From: Balanoglossus misakiensis
Lineage: Eukaryota > Hemichordata
DNA: 64,000 bases
Direction of reading: 5' to 3'
Assembly: GCA_040954595.2 (NCBI GenBank)
Contig: CM082586.2
Span: 10,850,001 to 10,914,000 of the forward strand
This document shows positions 10,010-21,316 of this stretch, piece after piece; position 1 is the first letter of the stretch, and each line of letters begins with the position of its first letter. The notes under the pieces are model-generated. The model searched no databases, was not told where the DNA came from, and was given only the letters and a program-made list of their open reading frames with translations. Both the position numbers and the translations under genes were made by a program.

Positions 10010-10108
10010 GTAAGTTGATATTTTTGAAAACAATTAAACTGCCATTGTAGTGCACACTTAGGAGACGGATTTTCAGAAAAATGTTAGTCCTCTGAACCTT
10101 TCAGTGCT

Positions 10109-10416
10109 TTAAAGCCACTAGAGCTGCCACTTTTTGCATTTATTTTCAGATTTTATTTTCCGACGTAGATTGGTACATTGAAATAATTAAGCTTACTGAT
10201 AGGGATACAAGAACATGTCATCAATGCCTGATTGTGGCTGTATGTTGCAATTTAAACGTGCAATGTATTAAACAGGTGCCGTACCCATTTTATTAAAATC
10301 AGCCTCCATACAAACAGTATGCAGCTAGCTATCGTGGTATGCATCACCATAGATTTGAAAGGTTTTACTGTGGAAAAGAAAAAAATTGTGAAATTTGGCA
10401 GCTCTAGAGGCTTTAA
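10109..10416. mobile_element. TTAA-flanked palindromic element, AGCC(A/T)CTAGAGCTGCCA ends
   Basis: The left end TTTAAAGCCACTAGAGCTGCCA and the right end TGGCAGCTCTAGAGGCTTTAAA are inverted over 20 bp with one mismatch, each bounded by TTAA. The 300 bp interior has no coding capacity. TTAA target sites are typical of piggyBac-like and some Kolobok-like elements; I cannot choose between them. Confidence 0.8.
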
Positions 10417-10713
10417 AGTGTGTGATGAGTCGTTTTGAAAACAAAGTATAACACAGGGTGTTCACTGTCATGTTTTCATAAAAATCACTGACTCAAGTTG
10501 AAATTCTCTCCATAGCGTTATGATGGGGCACTTTGTGCTGGTTGCTACATTCCACATGGGTGTCTAATTGGGACATTACACACTGAATGTTAAACCAGAC
10601 ACTGGTAACTTGAAAATATGCAGGATTGTGAGGGTTACTGCTACATGTCCCTTTAAACCATTTTCCTAGTATTAACACACTTGTAATGTTATCTGTTCAT
10701 CTTATCCAAACAG

Positions 10714-10896
10714 CTCGCGAGTGTCCACCACCGAATGTAGACAACTACTTATCATATGAAATTGTTAATGGTGATTCATTGATTTTTGGAACAACCATTG
10801 CCTACTCATGTCCATCTGGCTACAGTCTGACTGGCTACACTGTCTCTACATGTGGTGAAGATGGATCATGGATTGGAGATCCAGGATACTGTCAAC
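10714..10896 (+). CDS. Exon: sushi/CCP domain
   Basis: It is bounded by CCAAACAG and GTAAGT, phase 1 on both sides. It reads RECPPPNVDNYLSYEIVNG, then TIAYSCPSGYSLTGYTVSTC and DGSWIGDPGYCQ. The pattern C.PP...., V/I.Y.C..GY, STC and W....G.C is complete for a sushi domain. Single-exon modules of 61 codons repeat three times in this gene. Confidence 0.92.
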
Positions 10897-11206
10897 GTAA
10901 GTCATTTAAGGATGTACATTCAGTAAAATTGAAAATATGGTCATTTCTTTTAATTGTTAATTTTTGGATTATCCTATGTATGTATAATGAAAATTTGTGA
11001 TAAAATATAGGGGTCACCACGCTTGTTTTTGAAATACAGAGTCATGAATTTAGTCGATAATTGAAAAAAAGGAGTCAATGGTATCTGGACTTTTATAGTG
11101 GGAACTTGGGGTGAAAATGTTAAAGTTGTGACAGAATACAGATACCCAATATATATACCACAATCAAGTCTGCATCCACATAGTGTTTTATTTTTTTTAC
11201 TTGCAG

Positions 11207-11389
11207 GATTGAACTGCAGTGATATACTCATAACAGACCCACATCTACAAGCTGTCCCTGATAGTGGACCATATTATATGGGCAGTAACATCACATTCTA
11301 TTGTAATGCTGGCTATGAATTAAATGGTGCTGATTACCTGACTTGTCAATCCGATTTACAGTGGAATAGTGCAATACCATCATGCATTG
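11207..11389 (+). CDS. Exon: sushi/CCP domain
   Basis: It is bounded by TTTTTTTTACTTGCAG and GTAAGT, phase 1-1, 183 nt. It reads LNCSDILITDPHLQAVP, then YYMGSNITFYCNAGYELNG, YLTCQSDLQWNSAIPSCI. Four Cys, the GYELNG turn and the Trp match sushi. An NIT sequence offers an N-glycosylation site. Confidence 0.92.
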
Positions 11390-11580
11390 GTAAGTTCACA
11401 TCAAGATTGGTCTTCATGTGGTTGTCTGCTTATGAGGTACCGTAATCGATCACTCCAGTAATTTGACTATTTATCATAAATGTCACCTAAACTACATGCT
11501 GATAGGACATACAGTTCATGCCATGCAAATCTATGGCTGTCAGAAATTTCATGATTTTCGTAATTTTATTTTTCATTGAT

Positions 11581-11778
11581 TACTGTAAAACAGGAAATTT
11601 TCGCGACAAAGAAATTTTTTGCGATATCAAAAGCAGAAACTGTTATGAGACGATTAATTTTCATGTTCTCGTATTTCACTACATTGTTATCACTGAAAAT
11701 AGTTTTTTACGCAAAAATGTCTTTTTTTTTTTGGCTCTTGCATAGTTCGCGAAAATTTGTTTGTGAAAATTTCCTGTT
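11581..11778. mobile_element. TACTGTAAAA palindromic MITE, copy 4
   Basis: The element begins TACTGTAAAACAGGAAATTT and contains the family blocks GCGATATCAAAAG, TTTTTACGCAA, TTGGCTCTTGC and TTCGCGAAAATT. The right end (AAATTTCCTGTT) has lost its final TTACAGTA. It lies 89 bp before an EGF exon. Confidence 0.8.
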
Positions 11779-11867
11779 GGTCTGGTGGTTCCCAGCTAAA
11801 CTTGTTGGTCTGAATTTACCAGCGGACCTGTGGGATTTTGATCATATCTTGATAAATAACATTTCAG

Positions 11868-11996
11868 ATATCAATGAATGTAGTACATTGGTGGCACGGT
11901 GTGGAATCAATCAAGTCTGTGAAAATAGAGATGGTGACTATCAGTGTGCATGTTTGGTGGGATTTGAACCAGATGTGAATAGAACAGCATGCAAAG
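11868..11996 (+). CDS. Exon: calcium-binding type EGF domain
   Basis: It is bounded by ACATTTCAG and GTGAGA, phase 1-1, 129 nt. It reads DINECSTLVARCGINQVC, then ENRDGDYQCACLVGFEPD and NRTACK. The DINEC start, the N......Y.C.C..G(F/Y) centre with the D/N and aromatic positions, and six cysteines define a cbEGF module. Such modules give rod-like calcium-stabilised extracellular segments. Confidence 0.93.
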
Positions 11997-12130
11997 GTGA
12001 GACATAATCAAGTCACTTGCAACATAACTTCAAGTCACTATTTTCACATTTAACACATTCCGAACTTATTTCAGAATTCCGGATAAATTTTTGGAATGAC
12101 CTTTTAATCTCAGGTGTCTTTTTCTCATAG

Positions 12131-12480
12131 GATTACATTGATAATTGCTAGAAAACAAACTTCTACTATTGTCATTTTCACGAAATTTTACACATAGCTC
12201 AGTCTAGTAAATATAAATTCATTGGTCAAATAAAATTGTGTGATTACAATGCTCTATTTTGAGATAAATTTCTTTAAGGTTTTTGTCCATAGACAAACCA
12301 TTGGTGAACCATGCTGAGTCAGCAGGTTTCTTCTATTATCAACTAAATTAATGGCCTTGTATTTCAAAAGCAAGCAAGGTGACGCCTTTATTTTATCACA
12401 GATTCATCTTGTACGTACACAAGATAATCCCAAAATTCACGATTAAAAGAAATGACAATACTTTCAATTTTACTGAACGT
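12131..12480 (+). repeat. Dispersed repeat, copy 2 of 3
   Basis: It is very similar to 62340-62690 (GGATTACAT(T/C)GATAATTGC, AGAAAACAAACTTCTACTAT, AATTTTACACATAGCTCAGT, CATTGGT(C)AAA) and more distantly to 165-460. It is intronic between the two EGF exons. Confidence 0.8.
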
Positions 12481-12517
12481 ACATTGTTTTAATCCAATCC
12501 ATGTTCCTTCTTTGTAG

Positions 12518-12703
12518 ATATAAATGAATGTGCTTCACATTCTTGTGATCAACTTTGTAAAAACACTGCAGGTGGTTTTCAATGTTCCTGTGAAGAAGGC
12601 TATCTCTTATATGCAAATAACGGCACAGGTGGATTCTATCTGCCACCTGGAGAAACTGGTCTCTCAATGTATGATGTCTACACTTTTAACCAATCATGTG
12701 TTC
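12518..12703 (+). CDS. Exon: second EGF domain with a Gly-rich C-terminal extension
   Basis: It is bounded by CTTCTTTGTAG and GTAAGT, phase 1-1, 62 codons. It reads DINECASHSCDQLCKNTAGG, FQCSCEEGYLLY, then a non-EGF tail NNGTGGFYLPPGETGLSMY and VYTFNQSCV. Six Cys of a cbEGF are followed by an extension with a seventh Cys, so the next module should continue downstream. The strong donor shows that this is not the last exon, yet no further exon is recognisable to the end of the window. Confidence 0.9.
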
Positions 12704-13555
12704 GTAAGTATCATGTTAAACTATAGAGTTAAAGGTATATGATCACCCATGGAAAATTAGCTATATATAGTTACCATGGAAAATTGAAATCTAGCCAATC
12801 ACAGATTTTCATTTGGTGGCACACGTGGAAAACAGGCGCCACCATATGTTCTTTAGAATGCTCAAATACGCCATTCAGCCATATATGGGAATGTGTATTG
12901 AAGGTGACTGTATACTTTTAACCAAGATTTGTCATATTATTGACCTTTATACCGCAATGAATTTGCAGCAACAAAAAGTGGACAAAAAGCTGAATTTCAT
13001 AATTGGATTTCATAATTTTGCCGTAATTCAATAATGAAATGTGGAGAAAGTCAGCAGACCAACTTTGCACTGTTATTATTTATTTTGGATTTGTTTCCCT
13101 CCTGCTAACAAAAGTGTCCTCTCACCTCATGGCATGAAGATGCATTGAATTCTGAGAAAAAGGGGATTAATACTTGAGTGTATTTACAAAGACAAACAAG
13201 CTCACTGGTAGCATTTAAAGGGGAAGTCCGGTTCAGCTACATAATTGGGTAGCTTTGAGGTCATTCTTTCAGAAAAAAACATTGTGTAGAAATTATGCAT
13301 AAATCAGCTGGACAGGACTTCCCTTTTAATATTTCCAAGCAAGGCAATTGGTTTACTGCAACAATTACTTTGAAAACACAGTGTAAAACAACAATCATGA
13401 TATGAATGTTACTTTAATAGATAGTCATACTTATATAAGCATGACTGTCTATGTTGGTCTGTAAGTTGTATTTGAAAGAAAAGTTTCATGTACGAATAGT
13501 ACAAAGATTGACATTTAGTCCACAAATCCCTGAAATGAGACAGCCACGACCTACC
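12704..13555. other. Sequence between the last visible exon and the satellite; no exon seen
   Basis: There is no splice-bounded open segment with Cys-rich module character. It holds the small palindromic element at 13215-13329. At 13515-13551 there is a 36 bp match to the inner left half of the palindromic element at 9185-9411 (TCCACAAATCCCTGAAAT.AGACAGCC), abutting the first satellite unit. Confidence 0.6.
13215..13329. mobile_element. Small TTAA-flanked MITE, AAGGGGAAGTCC ends
   Basis: The 115 bp element runs from TTAAAGGGGAAGTCCGGTTC to GGACAGGACTTCCCTTTTAA, inverted ends bounded by TTAA. A related half-copy truncates the sushi exon at 9586. Confidence 0.8.
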
Positions 13556-16500
13556 ATTAACATTAACCAGAGCACACAGTAACCAGGCCAGAGTGGCCAG
13601 TATCGTGCCCATTAATTTTGAGTGTTTGATGGGGGTCAACCTTTGCGTCAACATTAACCAGAGCACACAGTAACCAGGCCGTAGTGGACAGTGTTCTGCC
13701 CATTAATTTTGAGTGTTTGGTGGGGTCAACCTTTGCGTCAACATTAACCAGAGCACACAGTAACCAGGCCATAGTGGACAGTGTGCTGCCCATTAATTTT
13801 GAGTGTTTGGTGGGGTCAACCTTTGCGTCAACATTAACCAGAGCACACAGTAACCAGGCCGTAGTGGACAGTGTTCTGCCCATTAATTTTGAGTGTTTGG
13901 TGGGGTCAACCTTTGCGTCAACATTAACCAGAGCACACAGTAACCAGGCCGTAGTGGACAGTGTTCTGCCCATTAATTTTGAGTGTTTGGTGGGGTCAAC
14001 CTTTGCGTCAACATTAACCAGAGCACACAGTAACCAGGCCGTAGTGGACAGTGTTCTGCCCATTAATTTTGAGTGTTTGGTGGGGTCAACCTTTGCGTCA
14101 ACATTAACTAGGCCAGAGTGGCCAGTATCGTGCCCATTAATTTTGAGTGTTTGGTGGGGTCAACCTTTGCGTCAACATTAACTAGGCCAGAGTGGCCAGT
14201 ATCGTGCCCATTAATTTTGAGTGTTTGGTGGGGTCAACCTTTGCGTCAACATTAACTAGGCCAGAGTGGCCAGTATCGTGCCCATTAATTTTGAGTGTTT
14301 GGTGGGGTCAACCTTTGCGTCAACATTAACTAGGCCAGAGTGGCCAGTATCGTGCCCATTAATTTTGAGTGTTTGGTGGGGGTCAACCTTTGCGTCAACA
14401 TTAACCAGAGCACACAGTAACCAGGCCGTAGGGGACAGTGTTCTGCCCATTAATTTTGAGTGTTTGGTGGGGTCAACCTTTGCGTCACCATTAACCAGAG
14501 CACACAGTAACCAGGCCGTAGTGGACAGTGTGCTGCCCATTAATTTTGAGTGTTTGGTGGGGTCAACCTTTGCGTCAACATTAACCAGAGCACACAGTAA
14601 CCAGGCCATAGTGGACAGTGTTCTGCCCATTAATTTTGAGTGTTTGGTGGGGTCAACCTTTGCGTCAACATTAACCAGAGCACACAGTAACCAGGCCGTA
14701 GTGGACAGTGTTCTGCCCATTAATTTTGAGTGTTTGGTGGGGTCAACCTTTGCGTCAACATTAACCAGAGCACACAGTAACCAGGCCGTAGTGGACAGTG
14801 TTCTGCCCATTAATTTTGAGTGTTTGGTGGGGTCAACCTTTGCGTCAACATTAACCAGAGCACACAGTAACCAGGCCTTAGTGGACAGTGTTCTGCCCAT
14901 TAATTTTGAGTGTTTGGTGGGGTCAACCTTTGCGTCAACATTAACCAGAGCACACAGTAACCAGGCCGTAGTGGACAGTGTTCTGCCCATTAATTTTGAG
15001 TGTTTGGTGGGGTCAACCTTTGCGTCAACATTAACCAGAGCACACAGTAACCAGGCCATAGTGGACAGTGTGCTGCCCATTAATTTTGAGTGTTTGGTGG
15101 GGTCAACCTTTGCGTCAACATTAACCAGAGCACACAGTAACCAGGCCGTAGTGGACAGTGTTCTGCCCATTAATTTTGAGTGTTTGGTGGGGTCAACCTT
15201 TGCGTCAACATTAACCAGAGCACACAGTAACCAGGCCATAGTGGACAGTGTTCTGCCCATTAATTTTGAGTGTTTGGTGGGGTCAACCTTTGCGTCAACA
15301 TTAACCAGAGCACACAGTAACCAGGCCGTAGTGGACAGTGTTCTGCCCATTAATTTTGAGTGTTTGGTGGGGTCAACCTTTGCGTCAACATTAACCAGAG
15401 CACACAGTAACCAGGCCAGAGTGGCCAGTATCGTGCCCATTAATTTTGAGTGTTTGATGGGGGTCAACCTTTGCGTCAACATTAACCAGAGCACACAGTA
15501 ACCAGGCCGTAGTGGACAGTGGTCTGCCCATTAATTTTGAGTGTTTGGTGGGGTCAACCTTTGCGTCAACATTAACCAGAGCACACAGTAACCAGGCCAT
15601 AGTGGACAGTGTGCTGCCCATTAATTTTGAGTGTTTGGTGGGGTCAACCTTTGCGTCAACATTAACCAGAGCACACAGAAACCAGGCCGTAGTGGACAGT
15701 GTTCTGCCCATTAATTTTGAGTGTTTGGTGGGGTCAACCTTTGCGTCAACATTAACCAGAGCACACAGTAACCAGGCCGTAGTGGACAGTGTTCTGCCCA
15801 TTAATTTTGAGTGTTTGGTGGGGTCAACCTTTGCGTCAACATTAACCAGAGCACACAGTAACCAGGCCATAGTGGACAGTGTGCTGCCCATTAATTTTGA
15901 GTGTTTGGTGGGGTCAACCTTTGCGTCAACATTAACCAGAGCACACAGTAACCAGGCCGTAGTGGACAGTGTTCTGCCCATTAATTTTGAGTGTTTGGTG
16001 GGGTCAACCTTTGCGTCAACATTAACCAGAGCACACAGTAACCAGGCCATAGTGGACAGTGTTCTGCCCATTAATTTTGAGTGTTTGGTGGGGTCAACCT
16101 TTGCGTCAACATTAACCAGAGCACACAGTAACCAGGCCGTAGTGGACAGTGTTCTGCCCATTAATTTTGAGTGTTTGGTGGGGTCAACCTTTGCGTCAAC
16201 ATTAACCAGAGCACACAGTAACCAGGCCAGAGTGGCCAGTATCGTGCCCATTAATTTTGAGTGTTTGATGGGGGTCAACCTTTGCGTCAACATTAACCAG
16301 AGCACACAGTAACCAGGCCGTAGTGGACAGTGTTCTGCCCATTAATTTTGAGTGTTTGGTGGGGTCAACCTTTGCGTCAACATTAACCAGAGCACACAGT
16401 AACCAGGCCATAGTGGACAGTGTGCTGCCCATTAATTTTGAGTGTTTGGTGGGGTCAACCTTTGCGTCAACATTAACCAGAGCACACAGTAACCAGGCCG

Positions 16501-19500
16501 TAGTGGACAGTGTTCTGCCCATTAATTTTGAGTGTTTGGTGGGGTCAACCTTTGCGTCAACATTAACCAGAGCACACAGTAACCAGGCCGTAGTGGACAG
16601 TGTTCTGCCCATTAATTTTGAGTGTTTGGTGGGGTCAACCTTTGCGTCAACATTAACCAGAGCACACAGTAACCAGGCCGTAGTGGACAGTGTTCTGCCC
16701 ATTAATTTTGAGTGTTTGGTGGGGTCAACCTTTGCGTCAACATTAACTAGGCCAGAGTGGCCAGTATCGTGCCCATTAATTTTGAGTGTTTGGTGGGGTC
16801 AACCTTTGCGTCAACATTAACTAGGCCAGAGTGGCCAGTATCGTGCCCATTAATTTTGAGTGTTTGGTGGGGTCAACCTTTGCGTCAACATTAACTAGGC
16901 CAGAGTGGCCAGTATCGTGCCCATTAATTTTGAGTGTTTGGTGGGGTCAACCTTTGCGTCAACATTAACCAGAGCACACAGTAACCAGGCCGTAGTGGAC
17001 AGTGTTCTGCCCATTAATTTTGAGTGTTTGGTGGGGTCAACCTTTGCGTCAACATTAACCAGAGCACACAGTAACCAGGCCATAGTGGACAGTGTGCTGC
17101 CCATTAATTTTGAGTGTTTGGTGGGGTCAACCTTTGCGTCAACATTAACCAGAGCACACAGTAACCAGGCCGTAGTGGACAGTGTTCTGCCCATTAATTT
17201 TGAGTGTTTGGTGGGGTCAACCTTTGCGTCAACATTAACCAGAGCACACAGTAACCAGGCCATAGTGGACAGTGTGCTGCCCATTAATTTTGAGTGTTTG
17301 GTGGGGTCAACCTTTGCGTCAACATTAACCAGAGCACACAGTAACCAGGCCATAGTGGACAGTGTTCTGCCCATTAATTTTGAGTGTTTGGTGGGGTCAA
17401 CCTTTGCGTCAACATTAACCAGAGCACACAGTAACCAGGCCGTAGTGGACAGTGTTCTGCCCATTAATTTTGAGTGTTTGGTGGGGTCAACCTTTGCGTC
17501 AACATTAACCAGAGCACACAGTAACCAGGCCGTAGTGGACAGTGTTCTGCCCATTAATTTTGAGTGTTTGGTGGGGTCAACCTTTGCGTCAACATTAACC
17601 AGAGCACACAGTAACCAGGCCATAGTGGACAGTGTTCTGCCCATTAATTTTGAGTGTTTGGTGGGGTCAACCTTTGCGTCAACATTAACCAGAGCACACA
17701 GTAACCAGGCCGTAGTGGACAGTGTTCTGCCCATTAATTTTGAGTGTTTGGTGGGGTCAACCTTTGCGTCAACATTAACCAGAGCGCACAGTAACCAGGC
17801 CATAGTGGACAGTGTTCTGCCCATTAATTTTGAGTGTTTGGTGGGGTCAACCTTTGCGTCAACATTAACCAGAGCACACAGTAACCAGGCCGTAGTGGAC
17901 AGTGTTCTGCCCATTAATTTTGAGTGTTTGGTGGGGTCAACCTTTGCGTCAACATTAACCAGAGCACACAGTAACCAGGCCATAGTGGACAGTGTGCTGC
18001 CCATTAATTTTGAGTGTTTGGTGGGGTCAACCTTTGCGTCAACATTAACCAGAGCACACAGTAACCAGGCCGTAGTGGACAGTGTTCTGCCCATTAATTT
18101 TGAGTGTTTGGTGGGGTCAACCTTTGCGTCAACATTAACCAGAGCACACAGTAACCAGGCCATAGTGGACAGTGTTCTGCCCATTAATTTTGAGTGTTTG
18201 GTGGGGTCAACCTTTGCGTCAACATTAACCAGAGCACACAGTAACCAGGCCGTAGTGGACAGTGTTCTGCCCATTAATTTTGAGTGTTTGGTGGGGTCAA
18301 CCTTTGCGTCAACATTAACCAGAGCACACAGTAACCAGGCCGTAGTGGACAGTGTTCTGCCCATTAATTTTGAGTGTTTGGTGGGGTCAACCTTTGCGTC
18401 AACATTAACCAGAGCACACAGTAACCAGGCCGTAGTGGACAGTGTTCTGCCCATTAATTTTGAGTGTTTGGTGGGGTCAACCTTTGCGTCAACATTAACC
18501 AGAGCACACAGTAACCAGGCCATAGTGGACAGTGTTCTGCCCATTAATTTTGAGTGTTTGGTGGGGTCAACCTTTGCGTCAACATTAACCAGAGCACACA
18601 GTAACCAGGCCATAGTGGACAGTGTTCTGCCCATTAATTTTGAGTGTTTGGTGGGGTCAACCTTTGCGTCAACATTAACCAGAGCACACAGTAACCAGGC
18701 CGTAGTGGACAGTGTTCTGCCCATTAATTTTGAGTGTTTGGTGGGGTCAACCTTTGCGTCAACATTAACCAGAGCACACAGTAACCAGGCCGTAGTGGAC
18801 AGTGTTCTGCCCATTAATTTTGAGTGTTTGGTGGGGTCAACCTTTGCGTCAACATTAACCAGAGCACACAGTAACCAGGCCGTAGTGGACAGTGTTCTGC
18901 CCATTAATTTTGAGTGTTTGGTGGGGTCAACCTTTGCGTCAACATTAACCAGAGCACACAGTAACCAGGCCGTAGTGGACAGTGTTCTGCCCATTAATTT
19001 TGAGTGTTTGGTGGGGTCAACCTTTGCGTCAACATTAACCAGAGCACACAGTAACCAGGCCATAGTGGACAGTGTGCTGCCCATTAATTTTGAGTGTTTG
19101 GTGGGGTCAACCTTTGCGTCAACATTAACCAGAGCACACAGTAACCAGGCCATAGTGGACAGTGTGCTGCCCATTAATTTTGAGTGTTTGGTGGGGTCAA
19201 CCTTTGCGTCAACATTAACCAGAGCACACAGTAACCAGGCCGTAGTGGACAGTGTTCTGCCCATTAATTTTGAGTGTTTGGTGGGGTCAACCTTTGCGTC
19301 AACATTAACCAGAGCACACAGTAACCAGGCCGTAGTGGACAGTGTTCTGCCCATTAATTTTGAGTGTTTGGTGGGGTCAACCTTTGCGTCAACATTAACC
19401 AGAGCACACAGTAACCAGGCCGTAGTGGACAGTGTTCTGCCCATTAATTTTGAGTGTTTGGTGGGGTCAACCTTTGCGTCAACATTAACCAGAGCACACA

Positions 19501-20485
19501 GTAACCAGGCCGTAGTGGACAGTGTTCTGCCCATTAATTTTGAGTGTTTGGTGGGGTCAACCTTTGCGTCAACATTAACCAGAGCACACAGTAACCAGGC
19601 CGTAGTGGACAGTGTTCTGCCCATTAATTTTGAGTGTTTGGTGGGGTCAACCTTTGCGTCAACATTAACCAGAGCACACAGTAACCAGGCCGTAGTGGAC
19701 AGTGTTCTGCCCATTAATTTTGAGTGTTTGGTGGGGTCAACCTTTGCGTCAACATTAACCAGAGCACACAGTAACCAGGCCATAGTGGACAGTGTGCTGC
19801 CCATTAATTTTGAGTGTTTGGTGGGGTCAACCTTTGCGTCAACATTAACCAGAGCACACAGTAACCAGGCCATAGTGGACAGTGTTCTGCCCATTAATTT
19901 TGAGTGTTTGGTGGGGTCAACCTTTGCGTCAACATTAACCAGAGCACACAGTAACCAGGCCGTAGTGGACAGTGTTCTGCCCATTAATTTTGAGTGTTTG
20001 GTGGGGTCAACCTTTGCGTCAACATTAACCAGAGCACACAGTAACCAGGCCATAGTGGACAGTGTTCTGCCCATTAATTTTGAGTGTTTGGTGGGGTCAA
20101 CCTTTGCGTCAACATTAACCAGAGCACACAGTAACCAGGCCGTAGTGGACAGTGTTCTGCCCATTAATTTTGAGTGTTTGGTGGGGTCAACCTTTGCGTC
20201 AACATTAACCAGAGCACACAGTAACCAGGCCATAGTGGACAGTGTGCTGCCCATTAATTTTGAGTGTTTGGTGGGGTCAACCTTTGCGTCAACATTAACC
20301 AGAGCACAGAGTAACCAGGCCATAGTGGACAGTGTTCTGCCCATTAATTTTGAGTGTTTGGTGGGGTCAACCTTTGCGTCAACATTAATCAGAGCACACA
20401 GTAACCAGGCCGTAGTGGACAGTGTTCTGCCCATTAATTTTGAGTGTTTGGTGGGGTCAACCTTTGCGTCAACATTAACCAGAGC
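13556..20485. repeat. Minisatellite array, block 1 (90 bp unit, 74 bp variant)
   Basis: Nearly perfect head-to-tail units: ACATTAACCAGAGCACACAG, TAACCAGGCC(G/A)TAGTGGACA, GTGT(T/G)CTGCCCATTAATTTT, GAGTGTTTGGTGGGGTCAAC, CTTTGCGTCA (90 bp). A shorter 74 bp unit lacks GAGCACACAGTAACCA and has AGAGTGGCCAGTATCGTG. It occurs in runs at about 14101-14395 and 16740-16960. Unit subtypes differ mostly at two positions (G/A in GCCRTAG, T/G in GTGTKCTG). Because 90 is divisible by 3, long frames stay open on both strands; these are not genes. If the CUB gene continues, the array lies in its intron. Confidence 0.97.
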
Positions 20486-21316
20486 CACGGTTACTAGAAG
20501 AAGACGGTTAGGAAACTATTTTTTCTCCATTGTTAGATGCTCGCCTCGGTAAACACTTAGTGTAAACGAAAGATATCAGGTGCTAACGAGCCTGGCCGTA
20601 CGAATAATGACGTCATTCCCCCACAATCCAAAGCAAACCATACTCGTGTTTACGGAATTGCTTGCACGCACAGTACGTAGACCACCAGAATTGAAGAAAA
20701 CAGAACAGAGGATGGATAATTTATAAAGTCACAACACATTTATGACAATTTTGAACTTTCAAGGACATGATGAAGCCATACATTCTTTGTCTTGACTGTG
20801 CCCTAGAGATTCGATGCGAACCAAAACAAACAAGATGGCCGCCAAAGGCTATATCGATAATGTTAAATTAACGACTGTATCGAAATGGGTATGCAATGAA
20901 TCTCAACGAAATATTCCAATTGGAATAAACGAAATAGCCCATGCAATACAAAAAGGTGTAAAATATCTAAATATATTTAAAAAAAACAGAAATGCGACCA
21001 TCAGGGTTGAATTCTAGGGGTTCAAAATTCGACGCTATTTGAATCCGGATTTTAAGTTAACCACCCAAGAAACAATGGTAGAGTGTCACAAGCCCAACAG
21101 ACTATGACCGTGCACTCCATAAGCCTATATGGAATTCGTACAAAAAAAAGTGGCGCTGTACTCTGACGAAAAAGGGCAGATGAAGGGGTTCAAAAATTAG
21201 CTACGTTCCCCAATACAACCCCACATAGCGGTTCGGACATGGACTCTCCTAGCTAACACCTCGTTCACACCTTCCGAACAATAGAGTTTCCTAACCGTCT
21301 TCTTCTAGTAACCGTG
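20486..21316. mobile_element. 831 bp inverted-terminal-repeat element inside the satellite, copy 1
   Basis: The terminal inverted repeats are identical for 32 bp, beginning CACGGTTACTAGAAGAAGAC and extending to GGAAACT. The element is flanked by a 7 bp direct repeat CCAGAGC that occurs once in an uninterrupted satellite unit, so this is a real insertion. The interior has only a 67-codon frame at 20814-21017 with no recognisable transposase motif, so the element is non-autonomous. A 7 bp target duplication does not match the best-known superfamilies clearly. Confidence 0.9.

Larger units (their letters stand above)
4549..12703 (+). other. Gene-level view: partial CUB-sushi-EGF mosaic protein gene, both ends missing
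   Basis: Eleven exons (4549-4750, 5044-5220, 5975-6157, 7727-7911, 8565-8748, 9830-10009, 10714-10896, 11207-11389, 11868-11996, 12518-12703, plus a broken one at 9485) have GT-AG borders and compatible phases. The encoded order is half CUB, CUB, CUB, (broken sushi), sushi, sushi, sushi, EGF, calcium-type EGF. Every domain-to-domain junction is phase 1, the usual arrangement for shuffled extracellular modules. Proteins with this mix are secreted or cell-surface adhesion, matrix or complement-like proteins; I cannot name an orthologue. Two lesions (TGA at 5151, broken sushi exon) and the absence of later exons suggest a decaying copy or a difficult assembly. Confidence 0.75.

Noticed and set aside
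16905-20552. Open frame of 1215 codons on the + strand made of 30-residue repeats
   Set aside because: It is the translation of the 90 bp satellite. The minus strand is open over the same stretch, 74 bp units and the inserted element break it, and there is no start context, splice signal or domain.
20814-21017. 67-codon frame inside the 831 bp element (and its copy at 26051)
   Set aside because: No transposase or DNA-binding motif recognised. It is identical in both copies only because the segment was duplicated.
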